From assembly GCA_964647255.1 (NCBI GenBank), contig CAZYGI010000055.1, positions 1-25,729 of the forward strand: a stretch of 25,729 nt of DNA, in the 5' to 3' direction. A program made the translations under genes and the position numbers. The notes beneath the pieces were generated by a model. It was not told the DNA's origin. It saw nothing but the letters and a program-made list of their open reading frames with translations, and did no database searches. Positions within the stretch are counted from its first letter, which is position 1. Each line of letters starts with the position of its first letter. The DNA comes from CAWJEL01 sp964647255. GTDB taxonomy: Bacteria; Chloroflexota; Anaerolineae; CG2-30-64-16. Of this stretch, positions 6,627-14,271 are shown one piece after another.

Positions 6627-6655
6627 ATTGTACTTTGTCCGCGCGCCGCTGTCAA
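6627..6655 (-). promoter_or_regulatory. Strong promoter of rfbC
   Basis: Minus strand: TTGACA (6650-6655), a 17-base spacer, TACAAT (6627-6632). The -35 is perfect and the -10 matches five of six. The expected leader is about 80 bases and starts with a hairpin-capable CCTC-CGAGA/TCTCG-GAGG stretch (6604-6624). Confidence 0.75.
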
Positions 6656-6669
6656 TCCGTTTTGCTTGG

Positions 6670-6702
6670 GGAGGTTCTGGCGGTGTTGCTGCCAGAACCT
6701 CC
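6670..6702 (-). terminator. Strong hairpin, likely transcription end of the LamG/PKD gene
   Basis: GGAGGTTCTGGC (6670-6681), 9-base loop, GCCAGAACCTCC (6691-6702): a perfect 12-base stem, with CTTG/CAAG extending it at 6665-6668 and 6706-6709. It lies 73 bases past the LamG stop and just before the rfbC promoter, where a terminator is expected. Neither side has a T-tract, so it is not a textbook intrinsic terminator. Confidence 0.5.
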
Positions 6703-6775
6703 GCGCAAGGCAGCGGGTTCACGGCCTGCCGGGGCGATAGGCCGAGTGAGACGAACGACGCTCGCAGGTCAGCAC

Positions 6776-8548
6776 TTACGGTGTCGGCACGGTCGAGTCA
6801 TACAGCGGGCCGCCATCCACGGCCGGCCTGGCCTGATCATGCGGCACAGCCACGCGCACCTGGCCCGTGCAGACACCGCCGTGCCCGTCGCTGGCCGTGA
6901 AACTCACATGGTAGACACGGCCGTCGCCGCCGCCGAACTTCTCCGCGCGGAGCTCGGCAACGGCCGCGCCAACGCCCTTACCATCCGGTGCGGAGTTGCC
7001 CTTGCCCACCGGCTCATCCTGGCGGATGGCGGTGATGACCAGGGTCAACGGATCGGCTTCAGCATCCGTCACGCCGCCGATGCTGATCGGCACAAACTTG
7101 TTGTTGGGCGGCCAGAGCAGCGCAGGGCTGGCCGCCGCCGCGCTGCAATCGGGCGCGTGGTTGAGCACGGTGATGCGTACACTGTCCTGGCCGCTCGCAC
7201 CATCAGCATCGGTAACAGCGAACGTCAGGTTGTAGACGCCCTCAGTAGCGAAGGCCGCCGCGGCGGTGGCGGTCTCCCCGTAGGCCGCCGATCCGCTGGC
7301 GTCGGCTGTGCCATCGCCAGCGAGATCCCAGGTCCAGGCATAGGGGTCATCGAGGCTCGCAGCGGGGTCGGTCCAGGTTCCTGCCAGGGACACAGGCGCG
7401 TTGCGATAGGTCGTCACATCGGCGCCGGCCTGGGCGGTAGGCGCCACGTTTGTCACGTCAACGGTCGTCGCATCGGTGTTGCAGGCGGCATCTGGGTCGC
7501 ACACCTGCAAGGTCACTGGATGGCTGGCGGGGCCGTCAAGCCCGGCGAAGGTGGAGGTCTCGCCTGGGGTCTCGAAGACGCCGTCGCCATCCAAGTCCCA
7601 CGCAAAGGTCAAGGTGTTGCCGACATCGGGATCGTTGCTCGCTGTGCCGTCGAGCATCGCGCTGCCGCCCTCGGCCACGATGTAGGGGCCGCCTGCCTCG
7701 GCGACCGGCGGCTGATTGAAGCCCTCCCTGGACCGATCAGAGAAGTCGGTCTTGGCATAGTCCCACACCTTGAGGTTGTCCATATAGGCGGTGGGTTGGT
7801 TGTAACGGCGATATTCGTGATGTCCCAGGAGCTTCACTACCCCATCATCAAACATGATATCAGCGATAGTGTCTGTGTTTGAGCCCACTACAACACCGTC
7901 ACGATAGATACGCAGCTTGTCGGCTGTGCCTGCGATCCCATTTAGATCCCAAACAAAGGCCACGTGCTTCCATTCGTACATCGGCGCCATGTTCGGATCA
8001 TTCCAGCCCGTATCCTGGGCTGTGTGCCAGTTGCCGCCGGTATCAACAATCTCAAAGGTGAGACCACCTGATCCCGTGTAGCCGTCGGACCAGTAGGCCG
8101 AAATAGGAGCGTAGTCATCGCGATCACAGGGATTAACCCACGGCACGCAGTTGTAGTTCTGGAGGCCGAAGATGCCGACCAGAGGAGTCTGGAAAGGAAT
8201 CAGGCTGGGGATGCGTTTCTGCAACCACATCTCCACAGTTCCGCGCGTCTTATCGGGCGCAAAGAAGTCGTCAGGGCTCATGTACAGATAGCCGCCATAA
8301 CCCCAGATGCCGCCTTCAGTGCCGAATGCTCCGCCATACACCCCCGGAAAGAACTTCACTTCCGGCTCCGATGATATGGCGAAGCCGACCCCGACTTCGC
8401 TGTTCAGCACCTCGGTTTGGTTCCCGAGCTTATTCCACAGGACGAGGCCCGGGGGGGTGGCCGGGAGTGCGTTCGAAGAACCCACTGTTCCTAGAACGAA
8501 AACGCCAGCCAGGCATAGCGCCAGGGTGATACGGAAGAGCGATTTCAT
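6776..8548 (-). CDS. Secreted LamG/PKD-domain protein, function unknown
   Basis: A 590-residue exported protein. Residues 1-27 are a type I signal peptide (cleavage probably after SSNA). Residues about 35-275 form a LamG/concanavalin-like jelly roll, with YMDNLKVWDYA near its end. Two PKD domains follow at about 280-370 and 371-465; the first has a clear FAWDLDGDG core, the second a TWDLAGDG variant. The last 120 residues are a separate beta domain with LWPPNNKFVPISI, ITAIRQDEPV and VPHDQ motifs, a combination seen at the C-termini of other secreted bacterial proteins. There is no sortase signal, C-terminal helix or obvious catalytic residue, so a binding or structural surface role is likely. 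ATG 8548 has AAGGAGG upstream. I found no convincing promoter in 8549-8796. Confidence 0.85.
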   Translation of the reverse strand: MKSLFRITLALCLAGVFVLGTVGSSNALPATPPGLVLWNKLGNQTEVLNSEVGVGFAISSEPEVKFFPGVYGGAFGTEGGIWGYGGYLYMSPDDFFAPDKTRGTVEMWLQKRIPSLIPFQTPLVGIFGLQNYNCVPWVNPCDRDDYAPISAYWSDGYTGSGGLTFEIVDTGGNWHTAQDTGWNDPNMAPMYEWKHVAFVWDLNGIAGTADKLRIYRDGVVVGSNTDTIADIMFDDGVVKLLGHHEYRRYNQPTAYMDNLKVWDYAKTDFSDRSREGFNQPPVAEAGGPYIVAEGGSAMLDGTASNDPDVGNTLTFAWDLDGDGVFETPGETSTFAGLDGPASHPVTLQVCDPDAACNTDATTVDVTNVAPTAQAGADVTTYRNAPVSLAGTWTDPAASLDDPYAWTWDLAGDGTADASGSAAYGETATAAAAFATEGVYNLTFAVTDADGASGQDSVRITVLNHAPDCSAAAASPALLWPPNNKFVPISIGGVTDAEADPLTLVITAIRQDEPVGKGNSAPDGKGVGAAVAELRAEKFGGGDGRVYHVSFTASDGHGGVCTGQVRVAVPHDQARPAVDGGPLYDSTVPTP

Positions 8549-8796
8549 CGTCTGGCCTCCTTACGCGTCAATGCGTCAGTCGTGTCACGAGGATACACAG
8601 CAGGCAGATGCTTCGCAGTGCGGGGAGGCTACAATGGGGGCTACCCTACGCGGGTGATTCGATGGGAACTGTAAGCATTTGCTGGCACTATTGAAGACGC
8701 TTGGGACCGGAATAAGATACGTTGAGGAGACTGGTGCAAGAAAGGCGTCCGGGTGGAGATCACCGTGACCAGCCATCACAAAGAAGCACTACAACA
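8549..8796. other. Intergenic region, no gene seen
   Basis: This 248-base space between the exonuclease stop and the LamG protein start must hold the LamG promoter, but no TTGNNN/TANNNT pair with good spacing was found. The short open frames here have no recognisable product. Confidence 0.5.
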
Positions 8797-10221
8797 CTAT
8801 TCCGCCTGTGCGATGTCGGGCGGCTCGCCGGCCAGCTTGCGCTCCAGCCGTTCCAACCGGTGACGCAAGTCCGCCACTGTCTCTTCCCGCGCGTAGCCGG
8901 GCGGCCACGCTTCGGCGATGCGCAGCGCCCAGGCGGCCCAGCCGCGCGCGGCAGCCAGATCAAGCGTGCGCCATTCGTGATGTTTCGCCAGCTCGATGTA
9001 GGGGGTCAGGTCGGCGCCCGATTCGGCGCTGATCCAGGCTTCCCACACCTCGGCGGCGTCGTCGTGCCGCGCCAGCCGCTTGTAGAGATAGCCCAGTTCG
9101 CGCAGGATCTGCGTCATCTCCGCACCGAAGGGCGTGCGATCCAGCGCCGTGCGATAGGCGACGATGCCTTCCTCAGCCCAGCCTAAGGCGTCGTAGCAGC
9201 GGCCCAGACTCAACGCTTCCAGGGGATGCAGCCCGGCCAACTGCGCCCGCACGCTCTCCGGCTGAAAGAAGCGCGCCATCTGCGCGCCGAGCAGCGGCAT
9301 GGAGGCGATGTCCTCCAGGTTGTGGTAGAAGACGCGCGCCAGCATGTCGGTGGCGACGCCGGTCAGATAGTACTGGCGGTAGATGTCGGGGATCAGGTAG
9401 CCGGGCACGTCCTCAGTCGTTCGCTGAAATACCAGCACGTTGCGTTCCAGGTTGCCCAGGCTGCACGATCCCCATCGCGCCTTCCACAACCTCCGCGCGG
9501 GCGGGAGCAGGTCGAGGTGCGGCGCGCCGACCAGCGGCAGCGGCATCGAGGCCAGCACGAACCGATTGTGGATCAGCGGCATGTCGAACCCGCGGCCGTT
9601 GAAACTGATGATGCCCGTGCAGCCGGTCAACACCTGTTCGACAAGATGAAGCTGCGCGCGCTCTTCGGCCGGGCTGCGCATGAAACACTGGCGCACGACG
9701 AACGCATCGTCCTCATACGTCCCTACGCCGATCAAAAAGGTGTACGTTCCCGCGCCCAACGAGAGGCCGGTCGTCTCCGTATCAATGAAGGCCGCGCGCG
9801 CCGGTTGCAGCGCCCACAGCTCGCCGCTGCGGTCCAGCGCCGCCAGGGAGGCGGGCGTGACGGCCAGCCACTCGGCCAGGTCGGGCCGCTCGGCCAACGG
9901 GAACCGGACGGTGCGCACCCAGGCCGGGCCGAAGGGGGTCGCGACCTCCTCACCGGGCAGGATGTCGGAGATCGGAGAAACGCCAGCTTGAAAATGGGAC
10001 GCGGACGAGCGCGAATCAATGCGGATGGCTGCATTTGCAGTTGCGCTTGTGTCACCCTCGACGTGGGCGCTGTCCTGTGCCGGGGGTGTCGGTCGGACCG
10101 CCGCGCGGGGCTGCGGCGACGCGGGCGCAGCCGGCAGGTCACGCGCGCCGCGACGCACGCCCAGCTTGCGCAGGCGCACCAGACGATTCAGGCGCTGTTG
10201 AAGGTCATTTCCGGCCGGCAT
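8797..10221 (-). CDS. YprB-like ribonuclease H-fold DEDD exonuclease with C-terminal TPR-like region
   Basis: A 474-residue protein. The centre (about 140-320) is a DEDD-type 3'-5' exonuclease fold of the YprB/COG3359 family. ExoI is AFIDTETTGL (Asp147, Glu149), ExoII is GIISFNGRGFDMPLI, and ExoIII is the HNLEDIASM segment giving His and Asp. All catalytic positions appear present. The substrate is unknown for this family; single-stranded nucleic acid is expected. The C-terminus (about 345-460) has helical repeats resembling TPRs (ALSLGRCYDALG, ILRELGYLYKRLARHDDAAEVWEAW). The N-terminal 90 residues are Pro/Ala-rich and low in complexity. ATG 10221 is preferred: a promoter ends just before it (leaderless), and an upstream frame to 10353 would run through the divergent promoter region. 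Confidence 0.82.
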   Translation of the reverse strand: MPAGNDLQQRLNRLVRLRKLGVRRGARDLPAAPASPQPRAAVRPTPPAQDSAHVEGDTSATANAAIRIDSRSSASHFQAGVSPISDILPGEEVATPFGPAWVRTVRFPLAERPDLAEWLAVTPASLAALDRSGELWALQPARAAFIDTETTGLSLGAGTYTFLIGVGTYEDDAFVVRQCFMRSPAEERAQLHLVEQVLTGCTGIISFNGRGFDMPLIHNRFVLASMPLPLVGAPHLDLLPPARRLWKARWGSCSLGNLERNVLVFQRTTEDVPGYLIPDIYRQYYLTGVATDMLARVFYHNLEDIASMPLLGAQMARFFQPESVRAQLAGLHPLEALSLGRCYDALGWAEEGIVAYRTALDRTPFGAEMTQILRELGYLYKRLARHDDAAEVWEAWISAESGADLTPYIELAKHHEWRTLDLAAARGWAAWALRIAEAWPPGYAREETVADLRHRLERLERKLAGEPPDIAQAE

Positions 10222-10228
10222 GGCATGG

Positions 10229-10257
10229 AGTCTAGCGCAATTCCTGAACCTCGACAA
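10229..10257 (-). promoter_or_regulatory. Candidate leaderless promoter of the exonuclease gene
   Basis: Minus strand: TTGTCG (10252-10257), 17-base spacer, TAGACT (10229-10234). The -10 ends eight bases before ATG 10221, leaving no space for a ribosome binding site. Confidence 0.45.
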
Positions 10258-10290
10258 GTTCCCTTTGTGTGCCTTCTTTGTGCAAACCGC

Positions 10291-10319
10291 TTGACATGAC
10301 CCGCGTGTCACCGTATAAT
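10291..10319 (+). promoter_or_regulatory. Perfect-consensus promoter of the acyl-CoA ligase gene, with overlapping inverted repeat
   Basis: TTGACA (10291-10296), exactly 17 bases, TATAAT (10314-10319): a full match to the sigma-70 consensus. The arms TGACATG (10292-10298) and CGTGTCA (10304-10310) lie inside it and pair at six of seven positions, which is where a repressor operator would be expected. The leader to ATG 10427 is about 100 bases. Confidence 0.85.
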
Positions 10320-10426
10320 CTGCCTGTCGCTGCCAGACTTTGCAACCCGCCATTAGCCGCGCGCAGCCGCCTCTTGCTCGCTGACGCAGTTGTCAGCCGC
10401 TCACCGCCCTGAGAGGAGGTCGTGAG

Positions 10427-12130
10427 ATGGAAAAACCCTGGTTCGCCCACTACGAACCGAACGTCCCTCACACGATGCCGTACCCCACCATTCCGCTGCA
10501 CCAAATGCTCGAAGACAGCGTCCGGCGTTTCCCGGATCAAACGGCCTTGAAACTTGTCCTGCGCTATGTCGGCCCGCTCGCCCTCGGCGCCACGCTCAGC
10601 TATCGCCAGCTGATGGAGCAAGTCAACCGGTTTGCCGCCGCGCTCGCCGCTCTGGGCGTAAAACAAGGCGATCGCGTGGCGCTGATGCTGCCGAACCTGC
10701 CACAGTTTGTGATCGCCTTCTACGGCACACTGAAACTGGGCGCCGTGATCGTGAACACCAACCCCACCTACACCGGCCCGGAGATCGAACAGCAATTCAG
10801 CGACGCCGGCGCGGAGACCGTGATCTTGCTCAGCGGCTTCTACAAACGGCTGAAGGACGTCCAGTCGCGCACCGCGGTCAAGCGCGTGATCATCACCGAC
10901 GTGAGCGACTACGTGGCCGCGCCGCTCAATGCGCTGGTCAACAAGAAGCTGCGGGAAGATGGCACGATGACGGATGTACCCGAAGGCAACGGGGTGTACT
11001 ACTGGCGCAGGCTGTTGGCCGCACACCCGGAAGCACCGCCCGCCGTCACGATCGCCGCGGAGGATGTTGCGTTGTTCCAATACACCGGCGGCACCACCGG
11101 CGTGCCGAAATCCGCGATGCTGACACACTACAACCTGGTGGCGAACACGATCCAGGTGAAGCGGTGGATGGTCACGATCGAAGATGGCAAGGAACGGGTG
11201 ATGGGCGCCATCCCGTTCTTCCACGTCTACGGCATGACCGTGTCAATGAGCCTGGCGATCTGCTGCGGCGCGGCCCTGATCGTCGTCCCCACCCCGCGGC
11301 CGATTGATGGCGTGATGAAGGCGCTCCACCGGGAACACGCGACGATCTACCCCGGCGTGCCGACCATGTACATCGCCATCATCAACCACCCCGAGGTCGC
11401 CAAATATGATCTGAAGTCCATCAAGGCATGCATCAGCGGTTCGGCGCCGCTGCCGATGGACGTGCAGGTGAAATTTGGCGAGATCACGGGGGGCCGCCTG
11501 GTGGAAGGCTATGGCCTGACCGAGGCTGCGCCGGTGACGCATTGCAACCCGATCTACGGCCAGCGCAAGGCCGGCTCCATTGGCATCCCGTTCCCGGACG
11601 TGGATGCGAAGATCATGGACTACGAAAAGTTCGTGGAGAAGCCGATGGGCGAGGATGGCGAGCTTTGGGTGCGCGGGCCGCAGGTGATGAAGGGCTACTG
11701 GGGCAAGCCCGACGAAACCGCAAAGACCGTCACTGCGGACGGCTGGCTGCGCACCGGCGACATCGCCCATATGGATGCGGACGGCTACTTCTATATCGTG
11801 GACCGGCTCAAGGACATCATCATCGCCGGCGGCTTCAACATCGTCCCGCGTGAGGTCGAGGAGGCGCTGTACCTCTTCCCCAAAGTGCAAGAAGCCGTCG
11901 TGGCCGGCATCCCCGATCCGTATCGCGGGGAGACGGTGAAGGCGTACATCGTGCTCAAGGCCGGTGAGACGGCGACGCCTGCCGAGATTATTGACTTCTG
12001 CAAGCAGCGCCTGGCGCCGTACAAAGTCCCCCGGCAGATCGAGTTCCGCTCGGAGCTGCCGAAGACGATGGTCGGCAAGTTCCTCCGCCGCGTGCTGGTG
12101 GAGGAAGATCGGAAGAAGCTGAACCCATGA
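10427..12130 (+). CDS. fadD: Long-chain fatty acid--CoA ligase (acyl-CoA synthetase, FadD-like)
   Basis: This enzyme activates fatty acids to acyl-CoA with ATP, through an acyl-adenylate. The 567-residue protein has all signature motifs of the adenylate-forming family. The P-loop is YTGGTTGVPKSAMLTH (from residue 219), the A5 motif is EGYGLTEAAP, and the A7/A8 hinge is GWLRTGDIAHMDADGYFYIVDRLKD (from residue 439). The catalytic A10 lysine is in KTMVGKFLRR (Lys551). The overall pattern with PGVPTMYIAIINHP and the PFFHVYG linker is that of long-chain acyl-CoA ligases. ATG 10427 follows GAGAGGAGG. Chain-length preference cannot be read from sequence; related medium-chain or aryl ligases are possible. 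Its products would feed acyl-CoA dehydrogenases that use ETF, a link to etfBA that is only inferred. Confidence 0.92.
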   Translation: MEKPWFAHYEPNVPHTMPYPTIPLHQMLEDSVRRFPDQTALKLVLRYVGPLALGATLSYRQLMEQVNRFAAALAALGVKQGDRVALMLPNLPQFVIAFYGTLKLGAVIVNTNPTYTGPEIEQQFSDAGAETVILLSGFYKRLKDVQSRTAVKRVIITDVSDYVAAPLNALVNKKLREDGTMTDVPEGNGVYYWRRLLAAHPEAPPAVTIAAEDVALFQYTGGTTGVPKSAMLTHYNLVANTIQVKRWMVTIEDGKERVMGAIPFFHVYGMTVSMSLAICCGAALIVVPTPRPIDGVMKALHREHATIYPGVPTMYIAIINHPEVAKYDLKSIKACISGSAPLPMDVQVKFGEITGGRLVEGYGLTEAAPVTHCNPIYGQRKAGSIGIPFPDVDAKIMDYEKFVEKPMGEDGELWVRGPQVMKGYWGKPDETAKTVTADGWLRTGDIAHMDADGYFYIVDRLKDIIIAGGFNIVPREVEEALYLFPKVQEAVVAGIPDPYRGETVKAYIVLKAGETATPAEIIDFCKQRLAPYKVPRQIEFRSELPKTMVGKFLRRVLVEEDRKKLNP

Positions 12131-12205
12131 CACGGGGACACGGCGACGCGGGGACACGGCGATTCGGCGCGACCAAGATCCCTCGTTCGCCGTGTCAACG
12201 CGTTA
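12129..12205. repeat. Word-repeat element after fadD
   Basis: GACACGGCGA occurs twice as a direct repeat (12137-12146 and 12153-12162, 16-base period) and once inverted as TCGCCGTGTC (12187-12196). A third related GACACGGGG copy starts inside the fadD stop codon. Several hairpins are possible. CAACGCGTTAA follows. Confidence 0.65.
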
Positions 12206-12226
12206 ATGGAGTTCCATCTGCGCGGT

Positions 12227-12255
12227 TTGCCTGTCTCCTTGCCCGCGGTTAGAAT
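12227..12255 (+). promoter_or_regulatory. Candidate promoter of the EamA gene
   Basis: TTGCCT (12227-12232), 17-base spacer, TAGAAT (12250-12255). It lies downstream of the ATGs at 12206 and 12254, supporting the TTG start at 12308. Confidence 0.5.
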
Positions 12256-12307
12256 GCCCCTCACACGCATCTTGAGCCCGCGCCCTGGGCCCCTTGTGGA
12301 GACACGT

Positions 12308-13276
12308 TTGACCGATTATTCGATCCCGCACGCTCGCACCGCGCTGCGTCGTGCCGCGGCCCATCCGGCCGCCGCCTATGTGGCGCTGGTGATCGGCGTC
12401 GTTTGCATCAGCTTCACGGCGATCTTCACCAAGTGGGCCGGGGTGCCAGGGCCGGTGGCCGCGGCGATCCGCATGACGGTCGCGGCGGCTGTGCTGCTGA
12501 TCCCCCTGCTCCTGCACCTCCGTAGGAACGGCCGGCGGGCCGCGGGGGTGCGCTGGGGCGTCATGGGTGGGCTGTGGTTTGCCATCAACCTGGGGATGCT
12601 CAGCTCGGCCCTGCTGCTGACCTCGGCCGCCAATGCGACTCTCATGGACAACACCGCGCCGATCTGGGTCGGGCTGGGCGCGCTGGTCTTTTTCCGCGAA
12701 AAGCTCGGCGGGCGTTACTGGGCCGGGCTGGCGCTGGCGCTGATGGGCGCCGCGGTGGTCTCCGGCTTTCGGCTGGCGGCCGGTTTCAAGCTGAACGGCG
12801 GGGATGCGCTGGCCTTCGTCGGTGCGATCTTCTACGCGGGCTACCTGCTGAACACCCAGCGCGCCCGGCAGGATCTGAGCTCGTTGACCTACCTGTGGCT
12901 GGTGGCCGCCACCGCGGCGGTCGCGCTGACCGCGTTCTGCCTGTTCAGAGGCTTGCCGCTCCTGGGCCACAGCACGCGCACCTACCTGGCCTTGATCGCG
13001 ATGGGGGTCATCTCCCAATCGGCCGGCTGGCTGCTGATCAACTACGCGCTGGGCCATCTGCCGGCGTCTACTGCGGTTGTGGTGCTGCTGGCCCAACCGG
13101 TGCTGACCGGGCTCCTTTCGATCCCGCTGCTGGGCGAGACGCTGGCGCTGCGCCAGGTGCTCGGCGGCGCGCTGCTGCTGACAGGCATCACGCTGTGCCT
13201 GCGGCGGAAGCCGAACGACGATAGACGCTTGACGATAGACAATGGACCAACCAACAGACAGGCAGAGGAGCGGTGA
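12308..13276 (+). CDS. EamA/DMT-family permease
   Basis: A 322-residue inner-membrane protein with about ten helices in two EamA halves, of the drug/metabolite transporter type. The halves are seen at SFTAIFTKWAGVPGPVAAAIRM and, in the second, ISQSAGWLLINYALGHLPAS followed by AQPVLTGLLSIPLLGETL. Substrate is unknown. TTG 12308 is preferred because GGAG lies six bases upstream and a promoter at 12227-12255 lies before it; upstream ATGs at 12206 and 12254 would sit in or before that promoter. The last 20 or so residues are encoded by repeat-type sequence (GACGATAGAC twice), so the C-terminal tail looks like an acquired extension. It overlaps the next gene by 35 bases. Confidence 0.85.
   Translation: MTDYSIPHARTALRRAAAHPAAAYVALVIGVVCISFTAIFTKWAGVPGPVAAAIRMTVAAAVLLIPLLLHLRRNGRRAAGVRWGVMGGLWFAINLGMLSSALLLTSAANATLMDNTAPIWVGLGALVFFREKLGGRYWAGLALALMGAAVVSGFRLAAGFKLNGGDALAFVGAIFYAGYLLNTQRARQDLSSLTYLWLVAATAAVALTAFCLFRGLPLLGHSTRTYLALIAMGVISQSAGWLLINYALGHLPASTAVVVLLAQPVLTGLLSIPLLGETLALRQVLGGALLLTGITLCLRRKPNDDRRLTIDNGPTNRQAEER
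13217..13240. repeat. Direct word repeat inside the EamA 3' end
   Basis: GACGATAGAC at 13217-13226 and again at 13231-13240, 14 bases apart, followed by GGACCAACCAACAGACAGG-like words. It resembles the intergenic elements elsewhere but lies within the EamA reading frame and before the next start codon. Confidence 0.55.
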
Positions 13277-13751
13277 GCTGCGTTCCCGTATCGCCGCGTT
13301 TCTCGCCAGCCATACGACGGTGACCCTGGCGACGGTCGGGCCGGACGGTGCGCCGGCCGCGGCCGCGGTGTTCTACGCGGCCGATGACGATCTGGCGCTG
13401 TACTTCCTTTCGGAAGAGATGACACAGCACGGCCGCAACCTGCTGGCCGACCCGCGCGTCGCGGGGACGATCCAAGCGGACGGCCAGGACTGGCGGGGCA
13501 TCCGCGGGGTGCAGTTGGCCGGCGTGGCGCACATCGCCGCTGGCGCGGAAGTCGCCCGCGCTGCGGCGGTCTACGGCCGGAAGTACGCGTTCGTCGCCGC
13601 GCTGCTGGCGGGCGCTGAAGGCCCAGCCAGCCTTGCTGGCCCGCTGGCCCGGGCCCAATTCTGGATGCTCCGGCCGACCTGGTGTCGGCTGGTGGACAAC
13701 ACGGTGCGTTTCGGGTTCAAGGAAGAGTTGGTGTTGGATGAACGAGGGTAA
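13242..13751 (+). CDS. Pyridoxamine 5'-phosphate oxidase-like FMN-binding split-barrel protein
   Basis: A 169-residue protein with the split-barrel pattern: VTLATVGPDGAPAAAAVFYA, then LALYFLSEEMTQHGRNLLADPRVAGTI, and IRGVQLAGVAHIA. Such proteins bind FMN or F420 or act on small molecules; true pyridoxamine oxidases (PdxH) are longer and carry other motifs, so this is a general family member resembling YhbP-type proteins. The start ATG 13242 lies within the EamA gene, with no clear ribosome binding site, suggesting translational coupling. It overlaps the Nudix gene by 14 bases. Confidence 0.78.
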   Translation: MDQPTDRQRSGELRSRIAAFLASHTTVTLATVGPDGAPAAAAVFYAADDDLALYFLSEEMTQHGRNLLADPRVAGTIQADGQDWRGIRGVQLAGVAHIAAGAEVARAAAVYGRKYAFVAALLAGAEGPASLAGPLARAQFWMLRPTWCRLVDNTVRFGFKEELVLDERG

Positions 13752-14175
13752 GATCCGGACGATCGTCCTGGGCATTTTTCTGCACGAGGGCCGCCTGTTG
13801 GTCTTCCGCGGCGAAGACCCCGCGCGAGACATCGTTTTCTATCGGCCGCTCGGTGGCGGTATCGAGTTCGGCGAGCGGAGCGATGAGGCGTTCGTGCGCG
13901 AGATGCGCGAGGAATTGGGCGCCGAGGTGACTGACATCCGTTACCTGGGGCTGATCGAAAACATCTTCGCCCACCGCGGCAAGCGGGGCCACGAGATCGT
14001 GCTGCTCTACGCTGCCCGGTTCGCCGATCCGGCTTTTTATGTGCGCCAGGCGTGGACCGGCGACGATAATGGCCTGCCGCTCGAAGTCTGCTGGAAGCCG
14101 CTGGCCGATTTCACGAACGGCGATCTGCTGGTGCCCAGGGAACTGTTGGGACTCCTGAACGACAGTGTTGCCTGA
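13738..14175 (+). CDS. Nudix hydrolase
   Basis: A 145-residue hydrolase of nucleoside diphosphates linked to another group. The Nudix box is complete: Gly40-x5-Glu46-x7-Arg54-Glu55-x2-Glu58-Glu59-x-Gly61, with the metal-binding glutamates present. Substrate is not predictable. ATG 13738 overlaps the preceding stop by 14 bases; an in-frame upstream extension has no support. The pair with the FMN-binding protein, and the EamA gene before it, form a tightly packed run, though a common function is not evident. Confidence 0.92.
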   Translation: MNEGKIRTIVLGIFLHEGRLLVFRGEDPARDIVFYRPLGGGIEFGERSDEAFVREMREELGAEVTDIRYLGLIENIFAHRGKRGHEIVLLYAARFADPAFYVRQAWTGDDNGLPLEVCWKPLADFTNGDLLVPRELLGLLNDSVA

Positions 14176-14271
14176 CACCCGGCTCGTCCTGCGCCCCGGC
14201 GGATGGACAGAGGTGATTCAGGTTCGCCTGCGTCGTCCGCGTTTTACTCTCAAGGCAGGAAGGCAGCTCAC

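Noticed and set aside
12206..12307. N-terminal extension of the EamA protein from ATG 12206
   Set aside because: This part overlaps a promoter-like sequence, has no membrane character and lacks a ribosome binding site, unlike TTG 12308.
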